Below are positions 1 through 9,765 of a stretch of 64,000 nt of DNA, piece after piece. Under the pieces are notes generated by a model, which was not told the DNA's origin, did no database searches, and worked only from the letters and a program-made list of their open reading frames with translations. The stretch's first letter is position 1. Every line of letters starts with the position of its first letter. This stretch comes from Rhizobiales bacterium 65-79 (GTDB lineage Bacteria; Pseudomonadota; Alphaproteobacteria; Rhizobiales; Rhizobiaceae). The position numbers and the translations under genes are program-made. Location: contig MKRJ01000032.1 in assembly GCA_001896885.1 (NCBI GenBank), positions 54,578 to 118,577 of the forward strand. The letters run 5' to 3'.

Positions 1-411
1 ATCGTCGGGTCTTCGGGCAGCGAGGAGGACAACAAGAAGACGGATCTGGTGCGGAACGTCCAGACGGAATTGCGTCGCCTTGGTTGTTACAGAATGCAGG
101 TCGATGGCGATTGGGGCAAGGGATCGCTCCACGCGCTGGCGGACTATTACCGAAATACCAGGCAGACCGGAAAACCGGCCGAGCCGAGCGTCGACCTCCT
201 GAGCGATCTGTTCCTGCGTTCGGGGCGGGTCTGCAAGGAGCCGGTGATCGTGAAGCCGAAGCCGACCAGCGTCGCCGCGGATGCCGACGACAAGGCGCCA
301 AGCGCGGGACGCAAGCCGGGTGGACGGCGTTCCGCCGGCGCCGCCCGCCGTCCGGCAGCCGCGCCGCCTCCTGACATCGGCGGCGGGATTGGTATCGGTG
401 GTATCTTCTAG
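1..411 (+). CDS. C-terminal part of a protein with a peptidoglycan-binding-like domain (5' end outside window)
   Basis: The reading frame is open from the first base, so this is the 3' part of a longer gene; the first possible internal start (GTG at 49) is probably not the real one. Residues encoded from about base 52 to 160 (NVQTELRRLGCY, VDGDWGKGS, ALADYY) match the pattern of the small three-helix peptidoglycan-binding fold often found at the C terminus of rhizobial secreted or caspase-like proteins. After it comes a low-complexity Ala/Pro/Arg linker and a glycine/isoleucine-rich tail (GGGIGIGGIF). The catalytic or main domain lies upstream and cannot be assigned. It is convergent with the kdp operon. 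Confidence 0.6.
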   Translation: MVGSSGSEEDNKKTDLVRNVQTELRRLGCYRMQVDGDWGKGSLHALADYYRNTRQTGKPAEPSVDLLSDLFLRSGRVCKEPVIVKPKPTSVAADADDKAPSAGRKPGGRRSAGAARRPAAAPPPDIGGGIGIGGIF

Positions 412-521
412 GCCAGTGCCGAATTGACGCTCTGGACTACCCTTTGCTCCCGGGGAACTAGTGAAACTTCGGAACGAAAGCTTTTTACCTTCCGGCCGAG
501 CGAGTCGACCGGGCACGGCTA

Positions 522-1223
522 TTATTCACCTCGATCTTCCAGCATCAGCCGGTAGCCGACACCTGTTTCCGTCAAAAGGTGTCGCGGCCGTTCCGGATCG
601 GCCTCGATCTTCTGCCGAAGCTGGCGGACATAGATGCGCAGATATTGCACGTCGGTCTCGCCGCCCCAGACCTCGCTCATCAGCATGCGGTGGGTGAGCA
701 CCTTGCCGGCATGGGAAACCAGCATCCGCAATATGTCGTATTCCTTGGGGGTCAGCTTCACCTCTTCGCCGCGCACGCGCACGATGCGGCGCACGAGGTC
801 GACCTCGAGATCGCCGCTGCGGAAAACCGGCTGTTCGCCCTGCTGCTGCAGGCGATGCCTGAGCGCCGCGCGGATGCGGGCGAAAAGCTCCGCCGTGCCG
901 AACGGTTTCGTCACGTAGTCATCGGCGCCGAGGTCGAGCGCTTCGACCTTGCCTTTCTCATCCGCGCGGCTGGACAAGACAAGGATCGGCACGGCATTGC
1001 CGCCGTTCCGCAGGGTGCGGATCACCTCCGTCCCGTTCATATCGGGCAGGCCGAGGTCCAGGATGACCAGATCGGGACGGGATCTTTCGATTTCGGCGAG
1101 CGCGCCGCGCCCGTCGGCTGCTTCGCCCACCTGGAAGCCCTGCGAGACCAGGCTGGTGCGCAACAGCCGGCGGATCGGCGGCTCGTCGTCGACGACCAGG
1201 ATCGTGGCGGCATTCGCGTTCAC
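522..1223 (-). CDS. kdpE: KdpE, OmpR-family response regulator of the potassium ATPase operon
   Basis: This 233-residue protein has a receiver domain (about 7-120) followed by an OmpR/PhoB winged helix (about 135-228). The phosphoacceptor is Asp56 in LVILDLGLPD, with the acidic pair in VVDDEP and Lys106 in TKPFG completing the active site. It overlaps the end of kdpD by 4 bases, so the two are translationally coupled. In the family, phospho-KdpE activates kdpFABC transcription under potassium limitation. It is the last gene of the operon, so the regulators are probably made from the same transcript as the pump. Confidence 0.95.
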   Translation of the reverse strand: MNANAATILVVDDEPPIRRLLRTSLVSQGFQVGEAADGRGALAEIERSRPDLVILDLGLPDMNGTEVIRTLRNGGNAVPILVLSSRADEKGKVEALDLGADDYVTKPFGTAELFARIRAALRHRLQQQGEQPVFRSGDLEVDLVRRIVRVRGEEVKLTPKEYDILRMLVSHAGKVLTHRMLMSEVWGGETDVQYLRIYVRQLRQKIEADPERPRHLLTETGVGYRLMLEDRGE

Positions 1224-3916
1224 AACACCATCTCCGGTTTGGAGGCATCCTGGACCGGCAGGGTAATCGTAAAGACGGCGCCGCGCCTGTCCACCCTGTT
1301 GCCGGCTTCTATCGTCCCGCCCATGGCCTCGACGAAGCCGCGGCAGATGGCAAGGCCAAGACCGGTCCCGGCACGCTGGCTGTCCGATTTGCGCACGCGA
1401 TAGAACTTGTCGAAGATGCGCTCCAGTTCCGCCTTCGGGATACCCGGGCCTTCGTCCAGCACCCGGAGAGCGACCGAATTGCCCTCGAGCCGGCCCTCGA
1501 CCCGGATTGCCGTCCCGTCCGGCGCATATTTCGCGGCATTGTCCAGAAGGTTGAACAGGACCTGCTCGAACAGCACCGGATCGATCCTCACCATGGGCAG
1601 GTCAGACGCCAGCGCCGTTTCGATACGATGGTCGCCAAGCATTTTTTCTGCCCGGTGCAGCGTGCTGCCGATCACCTCGCCGATATCGACGAAATCCAGA
1701 TTGGGCGTCAGCGCGCCCGATTCCAGCTTGGTCATGTCGAGCAAATTAGCGATGAAGCGGTTCAGCCGCTCCGCCTCGTCCCGGATGGTGGAAAGAAGCA
1801 TCTCGCGATCCTCCTTCGTCAGGTCCGGCAGTCCGGCCAGGCCGTCCGCCGCTCCGAGGATGGAGGCAAGCGGCGTCCGGAGGTCGTGCGAGATGGAGGT
1901 CAGCAACGCTCCCTGGAGGCGGTCGCGCTCCACAGCGCGCTGCGCCTTGTCGAATTCCTCCGACAGATTGATGCGCTCTATGGCCAGCGCCGCCTGGTCC
2001 GAGAGCGCGTCGAGTAGGCGTTGCTCGTCCGGCGTCAGGATAGGGCCCTGCTTGTCGCTGTCGAGGCCGATCACCGCCACCGGGCCGCGTCCTGTCCGCA
2101 TCGGAACGAACAGGCGCTTCGCTCCAGGCAGCGTATCGGCGCCGCGACCCGCCGGCCTGTTGCTCTCCCAGCACCATTTGGCGGCGGCCAGGTCCGCCTC
2201 CTCGGCGACATCCTCCGGCGGCCAGGCGGCCTTCAGCTCCAGCGCCCCGTCGGTGGGCAGGAACAACACCACGCGCAGCTTGAGCATGGCGGCCACCTGC
2301 GAGGAGATCACCCACAAAAGGTCGTCCATCGAGGCGAGGCCCGCCAGTTTCCGGCTGAATCCGTAGAGGTCCTCGGTGGTGCGGGCGCGCTTGCGCGCCA
2401 GGATGGCTTGCGCGCGCACGCTCGCCGTCAGATTGGAGGCGACCAGCGCCACCACCAGGAAGAAGAACAGCGCCACGACGTTTTCGGGGTCCGAAATGGT
2501 GATGCTGAAGTAGGGCGGCAGGAAGAACAGGTTGAAGGCCAGCACGCTCAGCAGGCTCGCGAACAGCGCGGGACCGAGGCCGAAGGCGACCGCGCTGACC
2601 AGCACGGCGGTAAGGAAGACGAGCGCGACATTCTGCACGTTGAGGAAGCGGGCAAGCACCTCGCCGCAGGCGAGCGCGATGCCGACCAGAACGGTGCTGG
2701 TCAGATAGGGCCGCACGTCGAACGGCGCCGAGGCCGGACGCGTGTCGATGTTTTTTGCCGCCAGGGCACCCCCGTCATCGCCGGTGACGACATGGACGGC
2801 CACGTTGCCCGCGCGTTTGACGATCTCGTAGGTGATCGAGCCGAAAAGCAGTTCGTGCAGCCGCGAACGTTCGCTGCGGCCGATGACGATGTGGCTGAAA
2901 TTGTTCTTCGCCGCATAGTCGAGAATTTCTCCCGCCAGTTCGTGACCGGGCACGGTCACCGCCTCGCCGCCCAGGCGTTCGGCCATGCGGAGCGCTTCGG
3001 CGATGCGGTCGCGTGCCCTGTCGCCAAGCCGGAGCGAACGCGGCGTCTCCACATAGAGCGCGGTCCATGGCGCACGCAGCCTTTCCGCCATCCGCCGCCC
3101 ATAGCGCACCAGCGCCGCCGCCTTGGGATGCTCGTTGACGACGACGAGGATACGGTCGCCGGCCGACCACGGACCGGAGATCGCGTGCGCCTGCATGTGC
3201 GTAAGCAATTGCTGGTCGACACGCTGGGCGGTGCGGCGCAGTGCCAGTTCCCGCAATGCCGTGAGATTGCCCGGCGAGAAATAATGGGCCAGCGCACGCT
3301 CGGCCGTCCCCGGGAAATAGACCTTGCCCTCCTTCAGCCGCTGGATCAGGTCGGCCGGGGTGAGGTCGATCACCTCGATCTCGTCCGCCCGGTCGAGGAA
3401 GGCGTCCGGCACGGTTTCGCGCACGCGGATGCGGGTGATCTGCTGGACGATATCGTTCAGGCTTTCCAAATGCTGGATGTTGACCGCCGTGTAGACGTCG
3501 ATGCCGGCGGCAAGCAGGTCCTCGACATCCTGATAGCGCTTCGGGTGCCGGCTTCCCGGCGCGTTGGAGTGCGCCAGCTCGTCGACCAGCACCAGCGACG
3601 GCTTGCGCGCCAGGATGGCGTCGAGGTCCATCTCCTCCAATTGCCGGCCGTGATGGTCCACGCGTTTGAGCGGTATGATCTCGAAACCCTGGACCAACGC
3701 CTCGGTTTCGGCACGCCCATGCGTCTCGACGAGGCCGATGACGACGTCGGTGCCGGCGCGGCGCCGCGCGGCGGCGCTGAGCAGCATCTCGTACGTCTTG
3801 CCGACGCCGGGCGCCGCGCCGAGGAATATCTTCAGATGGCCGCGCGTCTCCGTCGACGCTTCGCGAAGAAGGGCCTCGGGATCGGGACGCTTGGGTTCAC
3901 CGTTCTGGTCCGGCAT
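1220..3916 (-). CDS. kdpD: KdpD, sensor histidine kinase for potassium limitation
   Basis: About 898 residues from the ATG at 3916; a TTG at 3931 would add five residues. All KdpD parts are present in order. A KdpD N-terminal domain has a Walker A (GAAPGVGKT, about 33-41). A universal-stress-protein domain follows (about 250-385). Four close membrane helices (about 405-500) lead to a GAF-like region, then HisKA with the phosphoacceptor His in SISHDLRTPL (about 677), and HATPase_c with NLLDNAAKYA, DEGPGIP and GTGLGLA. It senses potassium or turgor at the inner membrane and phosphorylates KdpE. The 5' end lies 89 bases from kdpC. Confidence 0.95.
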   Translation of the reverse strand: MPDQNGEPKRPDPEALLREASTETRGHLKIFLGAAPGVGKTYEMLLSAAARRRAGTDVVIGLVETHGRAETEALVQGFEIIPLKRVDHHGRQLEEMDLDAILARKPSLVLVDELAHSNAPGSRHPKRYQDVEDLLAAGIDVYTAVNIQHLESLNDIVQQITRIRVRETVPDAFLDRADEIEVIDLTPADLIQRLKEGKVYFPGTAERALAHYFSPGNLTALRELALRRTAQRVDQQLLTHMQAHAISGPWSAGDRILVVVNEHPKAAALVRYGRRMAERLRAPWTALYVETPRSLRLGDRARDRIAEALRMAERLGGEAVTVPGHELAGEILDYAAKNNFSHIVIGRSERSRLHELLFGSITYEIVKRAGNVAVHVVTGDDGGALAAKNIDTRPASAPFDVRPYLTSTVLVGIALACGEVLARFLNVQNVALVFLTAVLVSAVAFGLGPALFASLLSVLAFNLFFLPPYFSITISDPENVVALFFFLVVALVASNLTASVRAQAILARKRARTTEDLYGFSRKLAGLASMDDLLWVISSQVAAMLKLRVVLFLPTDGALELKAAWPPEDVAEEADLAAAKWCWESNRPAGRGADTLPGAKRLFVPMRTGRGPVAVIGLDSDKQGPILTPDEQRLLDALSDQAALAIERINLSEEFDKAQRAVERDRLQGALLTSISHDLRTPLASILGAADGLAGLPDLTKEDREMLLSTIRDEAERLNRFIANLLDMTKLESGALTPNLDFVDIGEVIGSTLHRAEKMLGDHRIETALASDLPMVRIDPVLFEQVLFNLLDNAAKYAPDGTAIRVEGRLEGNSVALRVLDEGPGIPKAELERIFDKFYRVRKSDSQRAGTGLGLAICRGFVEAMGGTIEAGNRVDRRGAVFTITLPVQDASKPEMVL

Positions 3917-4005
3917 CGGTCGTGTGCTCAAACCGCCCTTTCAGCCATCCTGACGACGCCGCCGAGCATTGGCGTCGTGCGGCGCTTCCGCAAGCCTGTT
4001 CCGCT

Positions 4006-4575
4006 TCATTGCGCTTTGGCTTCGTCCAACGCCAGATTGAGTTCGAGCACATTGACGGTCGGCTCGCCCAGAAGGCCTCCGGTCCGCTGCTCGATATGGG
4101 AAGAAACGAGCGCGCGCACCGCATCCTGCGAAAGCCCGCGCGCCGCGGCAACACGCGGCACCTGGAAGTAGGCCGCCTCCGGCGAAATGTCGGGGTCGAG
4201 ACCGCTTCCCGAAGTCGTGACGAGGTCGATCGGCACCGGCGTGCCCGGATTCTGCTTTTCCAGTGCCGTCTTCTCCGCCTTCACGCGCGCGATCAGCTTT
4301 TTGCTGGTCGGGCCGAGATTGGAACTGCCGGAATTGGAAGCGTCGTAGCCGTCGCCGGCCGCGGACGGGCGCGGATGGAAATAGCGGTCGCTGGCAAAAG
4401 CCTGTCCGATCAGCGCCGAGCCGACGATCTTTCCGTCTCGTTCTATCAGGCTGCCGTTCGCCTGCCCGGGAAAGACCGCCTGCGCAATGCCGGTGACGGC
4501 CAGCGGATAGGCGAGACCGATGAGCAGGGTGAGGGCCACGGTCATGAAAAGAGCGGGGCGGATATGGGCGTACAT
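4006..4575 (-). CDS. kdpC: KdpC, potassium-transporting ATPase subunit C
   Basis: A 189-residue single-pass membrane protein. The N-terminal helix ([20 protein letters not shown]) is followed by the KdpC periplasmic domain with [25 protein letters not shown] and the C-terminal [11 protein letters not shown]. KdpC stabilises the KdpFABC complex and helps potassium binding and ATP use. The ATG at 4573-4575 was chosen because the hydrophobic helix begins right after it and kdpB ends 14 bases upstream; a longer in-frame extension runs back into kdpB and has no KdpC similarity. Confidence 0.95.
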   Translation of the reverse strand: MYAHIRPALFMTVALTLLIGLAYPLAVTGIAQAVFPGQANGSLIERDGKIVGSALIGQAFASDRYFHPRPSAAGDGYDASNSGSSNLGPTSKKLIARVKAEKTALEKQNPGTPVPIDLVTTSGSGLDPDISPEAAYFQVPRVAAARGLSQDAVRALVSSHIEQRTGGLLGEPTVNVLELNLALDEAKAQ

Positions 4576-4589
4576 GTCGAATATCCCTT

Positions 4590-6650
4590 TCAGGCGAGGC
4601 CGACGGCGGTGATGACGACATCGATCGCCTTGATGCCGAGGAACGGCACGATGACGCCGCCGAGGCCGTAGATCAGGAGATTGCGCCGAAGCAGCGCGGC
4701 GGCGCCGATGGCGCGGTATTTCACGCCTTTCAGCGCCAGCGGGATCAGCGCGATGATGACGAGCGCATTGAAGATGATGGCGGACAGGATGGCGCTTTCG
4801 GGCGAATGGAGCCGCATGACGTTGAGCGCCTGAAGCTGCGGATAGAAGGCGACGAACATCGCCGGAATGATCGCGAAATATTTCGCCACGTCGTTGGCGA
4901 TGGAGAAGGTGGTCAGCGAGCCGCGCGTCATCAAGAGCTGCTTGCCGATCTCGACCACCTCGATCAGCTTGGTCGGATCGCTGTCGAGGTCGACCATGTT
5001 GCCGGCCTCGCGCGCGGCCATCGTGCCGGTGTTCATGGCGACGCCGACATCGGCCTGGGCGAGCGCCGGCGCGTCGTTGGTGCCGTCGCCGCACATGGCG
5101 ACAAGCTTGCCCTTGGCCTGCTCGGCGCGGATCAGCTCGAGCTTGTTCTCGGGCGTCGCCTGGGCGAGGAAATCGTCGACGCCGGCCTCCGCCGCGATCG
5201 CCGCCGCCGTCATCGGATTGTCGCCGGTGATCATCACCGTGCGGATGCCCATCTGGCGCAGGGCGGCGAAGCGCTCGCGGATGCCGCCCTTGACGATGTC
5301 CTTGAGATGCACGACGCCGAGCATCCTGCCGTCGCGCGCCACCGCCAAGGGCGTGCCGCCGGACTTCGCGACCCGCTCCGCGATCTGCCGCAGCTCGCGC
5401 GCCGCCGTCGTCGCGTTGGCGGCGCGGCCCCCGGCGGCGCCGGCGTCGGCAAGCATCGCATCGATCGCGCCCTTGCGGATGCTGGTGCCTTCCATATCGA
5501 CCCCGCTCATGCGTGTCTGCGCGGTGAAGGGGACGAAATGTGCGTGCAATTCGCTCATCGCGCGGCCGCGGATGCCGTATTTCTCCTTGGCGAGCACGAC
5601 GATGGAACGGCCTTCCGGCGTCTCGTCGGCGAGAGAAGAAAGCTGCGCGGCGTCGGCCAGTTCCCGTTCGCTGACGCCCGGGAGCGGCAGGAACTCGGTG
5701 GCTTGCCGGTTGCCGAGCGTGATCGTGCCGGTCTTGTCGAGCAGCAGGGTGTCGACGTCGCCGGCGGCCTCGACGGCACGGCCGGACATGGCAAGCACGT
5801 TGAAGCGCACCAGCCGGTCCATGCCGGCGATCCCGATCGCGGAGAGCAGTGCGCCGATGGTGGTCGGGATCAAGGTCACGAACAGCGCCACCAGCGCGAC
5901 GATCGGGATGGTGCCGCCGGCATAGGCGGCGAAGCTCGGAATGGTGACGACCGCCAGCACGAAGATCAGCGTCATGCCGGCGAGCAGGATGTTGAGGGCG
6001 ATCTCGTTCGGCGTCTTCTGGCGCTGCGCGCCTTCGACCAGCCCGATCATGCGATCGAGGAAGGTCGAGCCGGCCGCGGCAGTGATCCGCACCTTGATCT
6101 GGTCCGACAGCACCTGCGTGCCGCCGGTGACGGCGGAACGGTCGCCTCCGGATTCGCGGATCACCGGTGCGGATTCGCCGGTGATGGCCGCTTCGTTGAC
6201 AGAGGCGATGCCTTCGATCACCTCGCCGTCGGAGGGGATGATCTCGCCGGTCTCGACCACCACGACATCGCCGACCTTGAGGCTGGTGGCGGGCACGACC
6301 TCATAGGTCGAACTGTCGGCCGCGAGCCGCTTGGCGTCGGTCTGCGTGCGGGTCTTGCGCAGGGCGTCGGCCTGCGCCTTGCCGCGCCCTTCGGCCACCG
6401 CTTCGGCGAAATTGGCGAAGAGCAGAGTGAACCAGAGCCAGAGGATGACCTGGAAAGAGAAGCCGAGCCGGCCACCGCCGAAGACAAGATCGCGGGCGAA
6501 AAGTAAAGTGGTGAGGATCGCGACGATCTCGACCACGAACATCACCGGATTGCGGATCTGCACGCGCGGATCGAGCTTGGCGAAGGACGAACCGATCGCC
6601 GGGCCGATGATGGCAGGGTCGAAGACGCTGATTTCCGTGGACTTGGTCAT
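4590..6650 (-). CDS. kdpB: KdpB, P-type ATPase subunit of the potassium pump
   Basis: A 686-residue P-type ATPase, close to the usual KdpB length. It has the actuator motif TGES (about 157-160), the phosphorylation loop DKTGT with Asp305, the nucleotide-domain motif [10 protein letters not shown] and the hinge [16 protein letters not shown]. Membrane helices flank these domains at both ends, as in KdpB. It energises high-affinity potassium uptake through KdpA at the inner membrane. It sits 10 bases after kdpA and 14 bases before kdpC. No key residue is missing. Confidence 0.97.
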   Translation of the reverse strand: MTKSTEISVFDPAIIGPAIGSSFAKLDPRVQIRNPVMFVVEIVAILTTLLFARDLVFGGGRLGFSFQVILWLWFTLLFANFAEAVAEGRGKAQADALRKTRTQTDAKRLAADSSTYEVVPATSLKVGDVVVVETGEIIPSDGEVIEGIASVNEAAITGESAPVIRESGGDRSAVTGGTQVLSDQIKVRITAAAGSTFLDRMIGLVEGAQRQKTPNEIALNILLAGMTLIFVLAVVTIPSFAAYAGGTIPIVALVALFVTLIPTTIGALLSAIGIAGMDRLVRFNVLAMSGRAVEAAGDVDTLLLDKTGTITLGNRQATEFLPLPGVSERELADAAQLSSLADETPEGRSIVVLAKEKYGIRGRAMSELHAHFVPFTAQTRMSGVDMEGTSIRKGAIDAMLADAGAAGGRAANATTAARELRQIAERVAKSGGTPLAVARDGRMLGVVHLKDIVKGGIRERFAALRQMGIRTVMITGDNPMTAAAIAAEAGVDDFLAQATPENKLELIRAEQAKGKLVAMCGDGTNDAPALAQADVGVAMNTGTMAAREAGNMVDLDSDPTKLIEVVEIGKQLLMTRGSLTTFSIANDVAKYFAIIPAMFVAFYPQLQALNVMRLHSPESAILSAIIFNALVIIALIPLALKGVKYRAIGAAALLRRNLLIYGLGGVIVPFLGIKAIDVVITAVGLA

Positions 6651-6660
6651 GGTGCTTTCC

Positions 6661-8364
6661 TCAGAAACTCTGTCCGGCCAGCATGGCGAAATGCTCGACG
6701 ATCGGGCCGACGGCGAGCGCGGGGAAATAGGTGAGGCCGCCGACGATCAGGATGACTCCGACCAGCAGGCCGACGAACAGGCCGCTATCCGTGGGGAACG
6801 TGCCCGCGGAGGCCGGCAGGGTCTTCTTCGCCGCCAGCGAGCCGGCGATGGCCAGCACCGGCACGATGACGAGGAAGCGCCCCATCAGCATGGCGAAGCC
6901 GATGGTGAGGTTGTACCAGGGGGTGTTGGCCGACAGCCCGGCAAAGGCGCTGCCGTTGTTGGCCGCACCCGAAGTGTAGGCATAGAGGATCTCGGAATAG
7001 CCGTGCGGGCCGGCATTCGCCAGCGAGGCGAGTCCCGCCGGCAGCACGACGGCGATGGCGGTGAAGCCGAGGATGGCGAGCGGCAGCGACAGCACGGCGA
7101 GCATCGCCATCTTCACCTCCTTGGCCTCGACCTTCTTGCCGAGATATTCGGGCGTGCGGCCGACCATCAGCCCGGCGATGAAGATCGCCAGAATGACGAA
7201 GAGCAGGATGCCGTAGAGGCCGGCTCCGACGCCGCCGATGATGACCTCGCCGAGTTGCATGTTGACGAGCGGGATGAGGCCGCCGAGCGGCGTGAAGCTG
7301 TCGAGCATCGCGTTGACGGCGCCGCAGGAGGCGGCGGTGGTTACCACGGCGAACAAGGAGGAGCCGGCGATGCCGAAGCGGACCTCCTTGCCTTCCATGT
7401 TGCCGCCGTCGATCCCGAGCGCGGCGAAGGCGGGATTGCCATTGGCTTCCGCCCAGTAGGTCACGGCAACGCCGGCAATGAAGAGGATGCCCATGGCCGC
7501 GAAGATCGCCCAGCCCTGGCGCTCGTCGCCGACCATGCGGCCGAAGACGTTGGTGAGCGCCGCCCCGATGGCGAAGATCGACACCATCTGGACCAGGTTG
7601 GCGAGCGCGGTCGGATTCTCGAACGGGTGCGCCGAATTGGCGTTGAAGAAGCCGCCGCCGTTGGTGCCCAGCATCTTGATCGCAAGCTGGGAAGCAGTGG
7701 GACCGACAGCGATCACCTGCTTCGCGCCTTCCAGCGTCGTGGCGTGGACATAGGAGCCGAGCGTCTGGGTAACACCCTGGCTGACATAGAACAGCGCGCA
7801 CAGGATCGAGAGCGGCAACAGGACGTAGAGCGTCGAGCGCGTCAGGTCGGCCCAGAAATTGCCGACCGTCTTCGCCGAGGCGCGCGCAAAGCCGCGGATC
7901 AGCGCCATGGCGATCGCGATGCCGGTGGCGGCGGAGACGAAGTTCTGCACCGTCAGCCCGGCCATCTGGACGAGGTAGCCCATGGTGCTTTCGCCGCCAT
8001 AGCCCTGCCAGTTGGTGTTGGTGACGAAGCTGACGGCGGTGTTGAAGGAGGAATCCGGCGAGACCGCGCCCATCCGCATCGGGTTGAGCGGCAGCACGCC
8101 CTGCAGGCGCTGCAGGCCGAACAGCAGGACGAAGCCCGCCGCGTTGAAGGCGAGCATCGCCACCGTATAGGTCAGCCAGTGCTGCTCCTGCCGCTCGTCT
8201 ATGCCGGCGCCCTTGTAGAGCAGGCGTTCGAGGGGGCCGAGGATCGGCGACAGGAAAGTGCGCTCGCCTTCCATGACGCGCGTCATGTACCAGCCGAGCG
8301 GCTTCACCAGTGCGATGACGATCGCGCAGAAGAGCGCGATCTGGAGCCAGCCATTGACGGTCAT
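6661..8364 (-). CDS. kdpA: KdpA, potassium-binding channel-like subunit
   Basis: A 567-residue multi-pass membrane protein of the usual KdpA size, with about ten hydrophobic segments. Family signatures include [38 protein letters not shown] and [20 protein letters not shown]. These are KdpA selectivity-filter loops related to potassium channels of the Trk/KcsA superfamily. It binds and translocates potassium for KdpB. It is followed at 10 bases by kdpB and preceded by kdpF, so it is part of a complete kdpFABC set. Confidence 0.97.
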   Translation of the reverse strand: MTVNGWLQIALFCAIVIALVKPLGWYMTRVMEGERTFLSPILGPLERLLYKGAGIDERQEQHWLTYTVAMLAFNAAGFVLLFGLQRLQGVLPLNPMRMGAVSPDSSFNTAVSFVTNTNWQGYGGESTMGYLVQMAGLTVQNFVSAATGIAIAMALIRGFARASAKTVGNFWADLTRSTLYVLLPLSILCALFYVSQGVTQTLGSYVHATTLEGAKQVIAVGPTASQLAIKMLGTNGGGFFNANSAHPFENPTALANLVQMVSIFAIGAALTNVFGRMVGDERQGWAIFAAMGILFIAGVAVTYWAEANGNPAFAALGIDGGNMEGKEVRFGIAGSSLFAVVTTAASCGAVNAMLDSFTPLGGLIPLVNMQLGEVIIGGVGAGLYGILLFVILAIFIAGLMVGRTPEYLGKKVEAKEVKMAMLAVLSLPLAILGFTAIAVVLPAGLASLANAGPHGYSEILYAYTSGAANNGSAFAGLSANTPWYNLTIGFAMLMGRFLVIVPVLAIAGSLAAKKTLPASAGTFPTDSGLFVGLLVGVILIVGGLTYFPALAVGPIVEHFAMLAGQSF

Positions 8365-8428
8365 GGTTTGTCTTTCTTTTTTCGCATGTCCTTGCGCCGA
8401 AGCCGGCCTCGGCTTTCGGGAGACATGC

Positions 8429-8518
8429 CTAGAACCTTTCGGGACGCAGGAGCGCGTAGACCAGGTAGACGAGGATGAGCGCGGCCGCGAAGCCGCCCAA
8501 CGCGTAATCGAGGATCAT
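8429..8518 (-). CDS. kdpF: KdpF, 29-residue lipid-like stabilising subunit
   Basis: Read directly from the minus strand: ATG at 8516-8518 and TAG at 8429-8431, 29 residues. It starts [17 protein letters not shown] and ends with a short basic tail (LLRPERF). It is one transmembrane helix with the size, position directly before kdpA and tail (RPE-type ending) expected for KdpF. KdpF stabilises the KdpABC complex in the membrane. A purine-rich stretch (GGAGGCGGCG) precedes the ATG. Confidence 0.85.
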   Translation of the reverse strand: MILDYALGGFAAALILVYLVYALLRPERF

Positions 8519-8528
8519 CGCCGCCTCC

Positions 8529-8612
8529 TCAGAGCCGTTCCGCGGCGATGCCGTAGAGGATGAGAAGGGCGAAGAAGCCGAGGCCGATCGCCAGCATGAG
8601 GATGTCGAGCAT
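8529..8612 (-). CDS. Second tiny membrane peptide upstream of kdpF
   Basis: A 27-residue hydrophobic peptide that begins MLDILMLAIGLGFFALLIL and ends IAAERL. It stops 10 bases before the kdpF start. The ATG at 8610-8612 was chosen because GGAGAA lies about 9 bases before it; an ATG at 8627 would add five residues but has no good ribosome binding site. Similar one-helix peptides occur before kdpF in some alphaproteobacteria, but I do not know a proven function. It could be a second KdpF-like subunit or a leader peptide. Confidence 0.6.
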   Translation of the reverse strand: MLDILMLAIGLGFFALLILYGIAAERL

Positions 8613-8776
8613 TGTGCCGTTCTCCATCGGCCCGCGCCGCGCCCATGGAAGGCGGACAGCGCAAGTCGTGTTCAGGCCCGTGAATTTCGGCCTGCCGGCA
8701 TATGCTTTCGAGAGCGGTCGTCGCTCCCGATTATAGTTTTCTCATATAGGAGGCGGCGTGGTCGGCGCCCGCGCGG
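8613..8776 (-). promoter_or_regulatory. Probable kdp promoter region
   Basis: This 164-base gap between the end of the LysR gene and the first tiny kdp peptide must hold the kdp operon promoter. It has one AT-rich patch (about 8728-8751, ATTATAGTTTTCTCATATAG on the plus strand) in an otherwise GC-rich background. KdpE sites in enterobacteria are T-rich, so this patch is the best candidate, but no box can be read with confidence. Confidence 0.35.
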
Positions 8777-9673
8777 TCAGGGTCCCTTGCGGAACGCCTC
8801 GAACACCATCGCGCGCAGCCAGCGGTGGCCGCCATCGGCATCCATCCGCGGGTGCCAGATCTGCGACACGACGATCTCGGGCATCGGAATCGGCAGATCG
8901 AAGAGCGCCATCCCGTAGCCGGGCAGCGCCAGGCAGGCCGAGCGCGGGACGAGGCCCAGGAGATCGGAAGCCGATACCACGGCGATGACCGCGGGAAAAC
9001 CCGGGACGATGACGCTCACCCGGCGCGAAAGGCCGTGCGCGGCCAGCGCCTCGTCCGCCGGGCTGGAATGGTCCCGCCGGCGCGCGAACACCACATGGCC
9101 CCAGGCGCAAAGGCGTTCCGGCGTGACCGGCGCATCGAGGAGGGGGTGCCCGGCCCGGGCGATCCCGACATAGGTATCGCGATAGAGGGTCTGGGCGCGA
9201 AGCTCGCCGCCATCGCCGGAGATCACCCCGATCTCGAGATCGATCGTGCCATCCCTGAGCGGCCCGATATCCTTGTCGGGCTTCGGCACGAAGCGCAGCC
9301 GCACGCCGGGCGCTACGGCTGACACCGCCGCGCTCAGCTTCGCGGCATAGAGCTGCGTGAAGGCCTCGTTGGCGCGGATTGTGAACTCCCGCTCCATGCT
9401 GCGGGGATCGACCGGCGATGGCGGCCGCAGCACCGCTTGTGCCCCCGCCGCCAGCGCACGGACCTGCTCCGCGATGGCCTCGGCGTGGGGCGTGAGCACC
9501 ATCGCGCGGCCGGCCGGCACCAGTACCGGATCGCCGAGCGCCTTCCTGATCCGCGACAGGGTGCGGCTCATCGCGGACGTGCTGAGCCGCAGCCTGTGGG
9601 CGGCCCGTGTCACGCTGCGTTCCTGGAGCAGGACATCCAGCGCGGCGAGGAGGTTCAGGTCGATCTCATCCAT
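8777..9673 (-). CDS. LysR-family transcriptional regulator next to the DHA2 exporter
   Basis: A 298-residue LysR regulator. The N-terminal winged helix-turn-helix is clear (LNLLAALDVLLQERSVTRAAHRL, SAMSRTLSRIR), followed by the effector-binding domain from about residue 90. The start at 9673 (MDEIDLNLL) is preferred over the longer frame because it fits the usual LysR N terminus. It is divergent from the MFS exporter gene (gap 92 bases), the usual arrangement for a regulator of its neighbour. The effector is unknown. Confidence 0.85.
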   Translation of the reverse strand: MDEIDLNLLAALDVLLQERSVTRAAHRLRLSTSAMSRTLSRIRKALGDPVLVPAGRAMVLTPHAEAIAEQVRALAAGAQAVLRPPSPVDPRSMEREFTIRANEAFTQLYAAKLSAAVSAVAPGVRLRFVPKPDKDIGPLRDGTIDLEIGVISGDGGELRAQTLYRDTYVGIARAGHPLLDAPVTPERLCAWGHVVFARRRDHSSPADEALAAHGLSRRVSVIVPGFPAVIAVVSASDLLGLVPRSACLALPGYGMALFDLPIPMPEIVVSQIWHPRMDADGGHRWLRAMVFEAFRKGP

Positions 9674-9765
9674 GGCGTTTCGCGCAAATGTCAGTTGAGT
9701 CCGTTGCGTCTGGTGCAATTCGTGGCCGCGGCCATATCAGGACGGCCTCACAAAGGAAAGCTCCC

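Noticed and set aside
2021..4171. Very long plus-strand frame (716 codons) opposite kdpD
   Set aside because: It is the antisense of kdpD; the translation is rich in R, H, D, Q and G with no domain. High GC creates such shadows.
4806..8478. Long plus-strand frames opposite kdpB and kdpA
   Set aside because: Antisense shadows; the minus-strand proteins carry all P-type ATPase and KdpA motifs.
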